Shown here one piece after another: positions 39,162 through 39,177 of a stretch of DNA of 39,177 bases. The notes beneath the pieces are model-generated. The model was given only the letters and a program-made list of their open reading frames with translations, was not told where the DNA came from and searched no databases. Numbering within the stretch: position 1 is the first letter of the stretch; each line of letters starts with the position of its first letter. The position numbers were made by a program, and so were the translations under genes. The DNA is from Pseudalkalibacillus decolorationis. GTDB lineage: Bacteria; Bacillota; Bacilli; Bacillales; Fictibacillaceae. The stretch spans positions 1 through 39,177 of the forward strand of contig NZ_JANHJQ010000027.1 in assembly GCF_024609785.1 (NCBI RefSeq). The letters run 5' to 3'.

Positions 39162-39177
39162 GAAAAAAAGGGACTGA

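Overview
The window looks like a chromosomal segment of a low-GC, endospore-forming Firmicute of the Bacillaceae. Supporting genes are an H-type small acid-soluble spore protein, a complete menFDHBEC operon with a divergent menA, liaFSR, a YdjO-type zinc-ribbon protein, an IDEAL-domain protein, HU, Ohr and strong GGAGG-type ribosome binding sites. I cannot assign a genus. No rRNA, tRNA, CRISPR array, prophage or transposase gene is visible.

Layout. 1-3600: the 3' end of an unknown gene, a small membrane protein overlapping an SPFH/prohibitin gene, a secreted phytase/esterase-like protein and an IDEAL-domain gene. 4001-7301: two acyl-CoA ligases, the first behind a likely CcpA (cre) site. 7587-9570: a tiny Tyr-rich ORF, an AGCS alanine/glycine:Na+ symporter and an alkyltransferase-like (ATL) DNA-repair protein. 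9752-11889: a tight SDR / QueA-like / VOC operon of unknown pathway. 12089-14512: a GNAT acetyltransferase, an AT-rich spacer with a candidate structured RNA, a frameshifted SRPBCC pseudogene and a HIT protein. 14618-19625: a thermonuclease, a secreted M14 carboxypeptidase, Ohr and a DUF4383 membrane protein. 20067-21896: fdhD-moaA (molybdenum cofactor/formate dehydrogenase). 22258-24501: a candidate small RNA, HU, YdjO, a membrane protein and a DksA/TraR-like protein without a complete zinc finger. 24801-27249: liaFSR. 27334-27513: sspH, too short for ordinary ORF calling. 27774-36650: menaquinone biosynthesis. 37058-38785: Cu/Zn superoxide dismutase lipoprotein, a 52-aa membrane peptide and a GDSL esterase.

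The most unusual feature is a dispersed set of non-coding repeats, at least 16 copies or fragments in 39 kb. They form two families (A, about 150 bp; B, about 70-120 bp) with different centres but similar ends: (A)GAAAA on one side and TATACTTTCTTAACGTG on the other. Both are dense in inverted repeats. Several lie between a stop codon and its terminator, mostly in the same orientation relative to transcription, so they would be 3'-UTR hairpins. One shrunken copy seems to supply the -35 box of the HU promoter, another forms the palindromic terminator of liaFSR, and two family A copies carry extra sequence at the tip of the predicted hairpin.

Other leads are the QueA-like paralogue operon, the two candidate non-coding RNAs with extended -10 promoters, the fdhD leader and the 21-bp tandem repeat behind sodC. 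All functional calls rest on reading motifs by eye; no database search was run.
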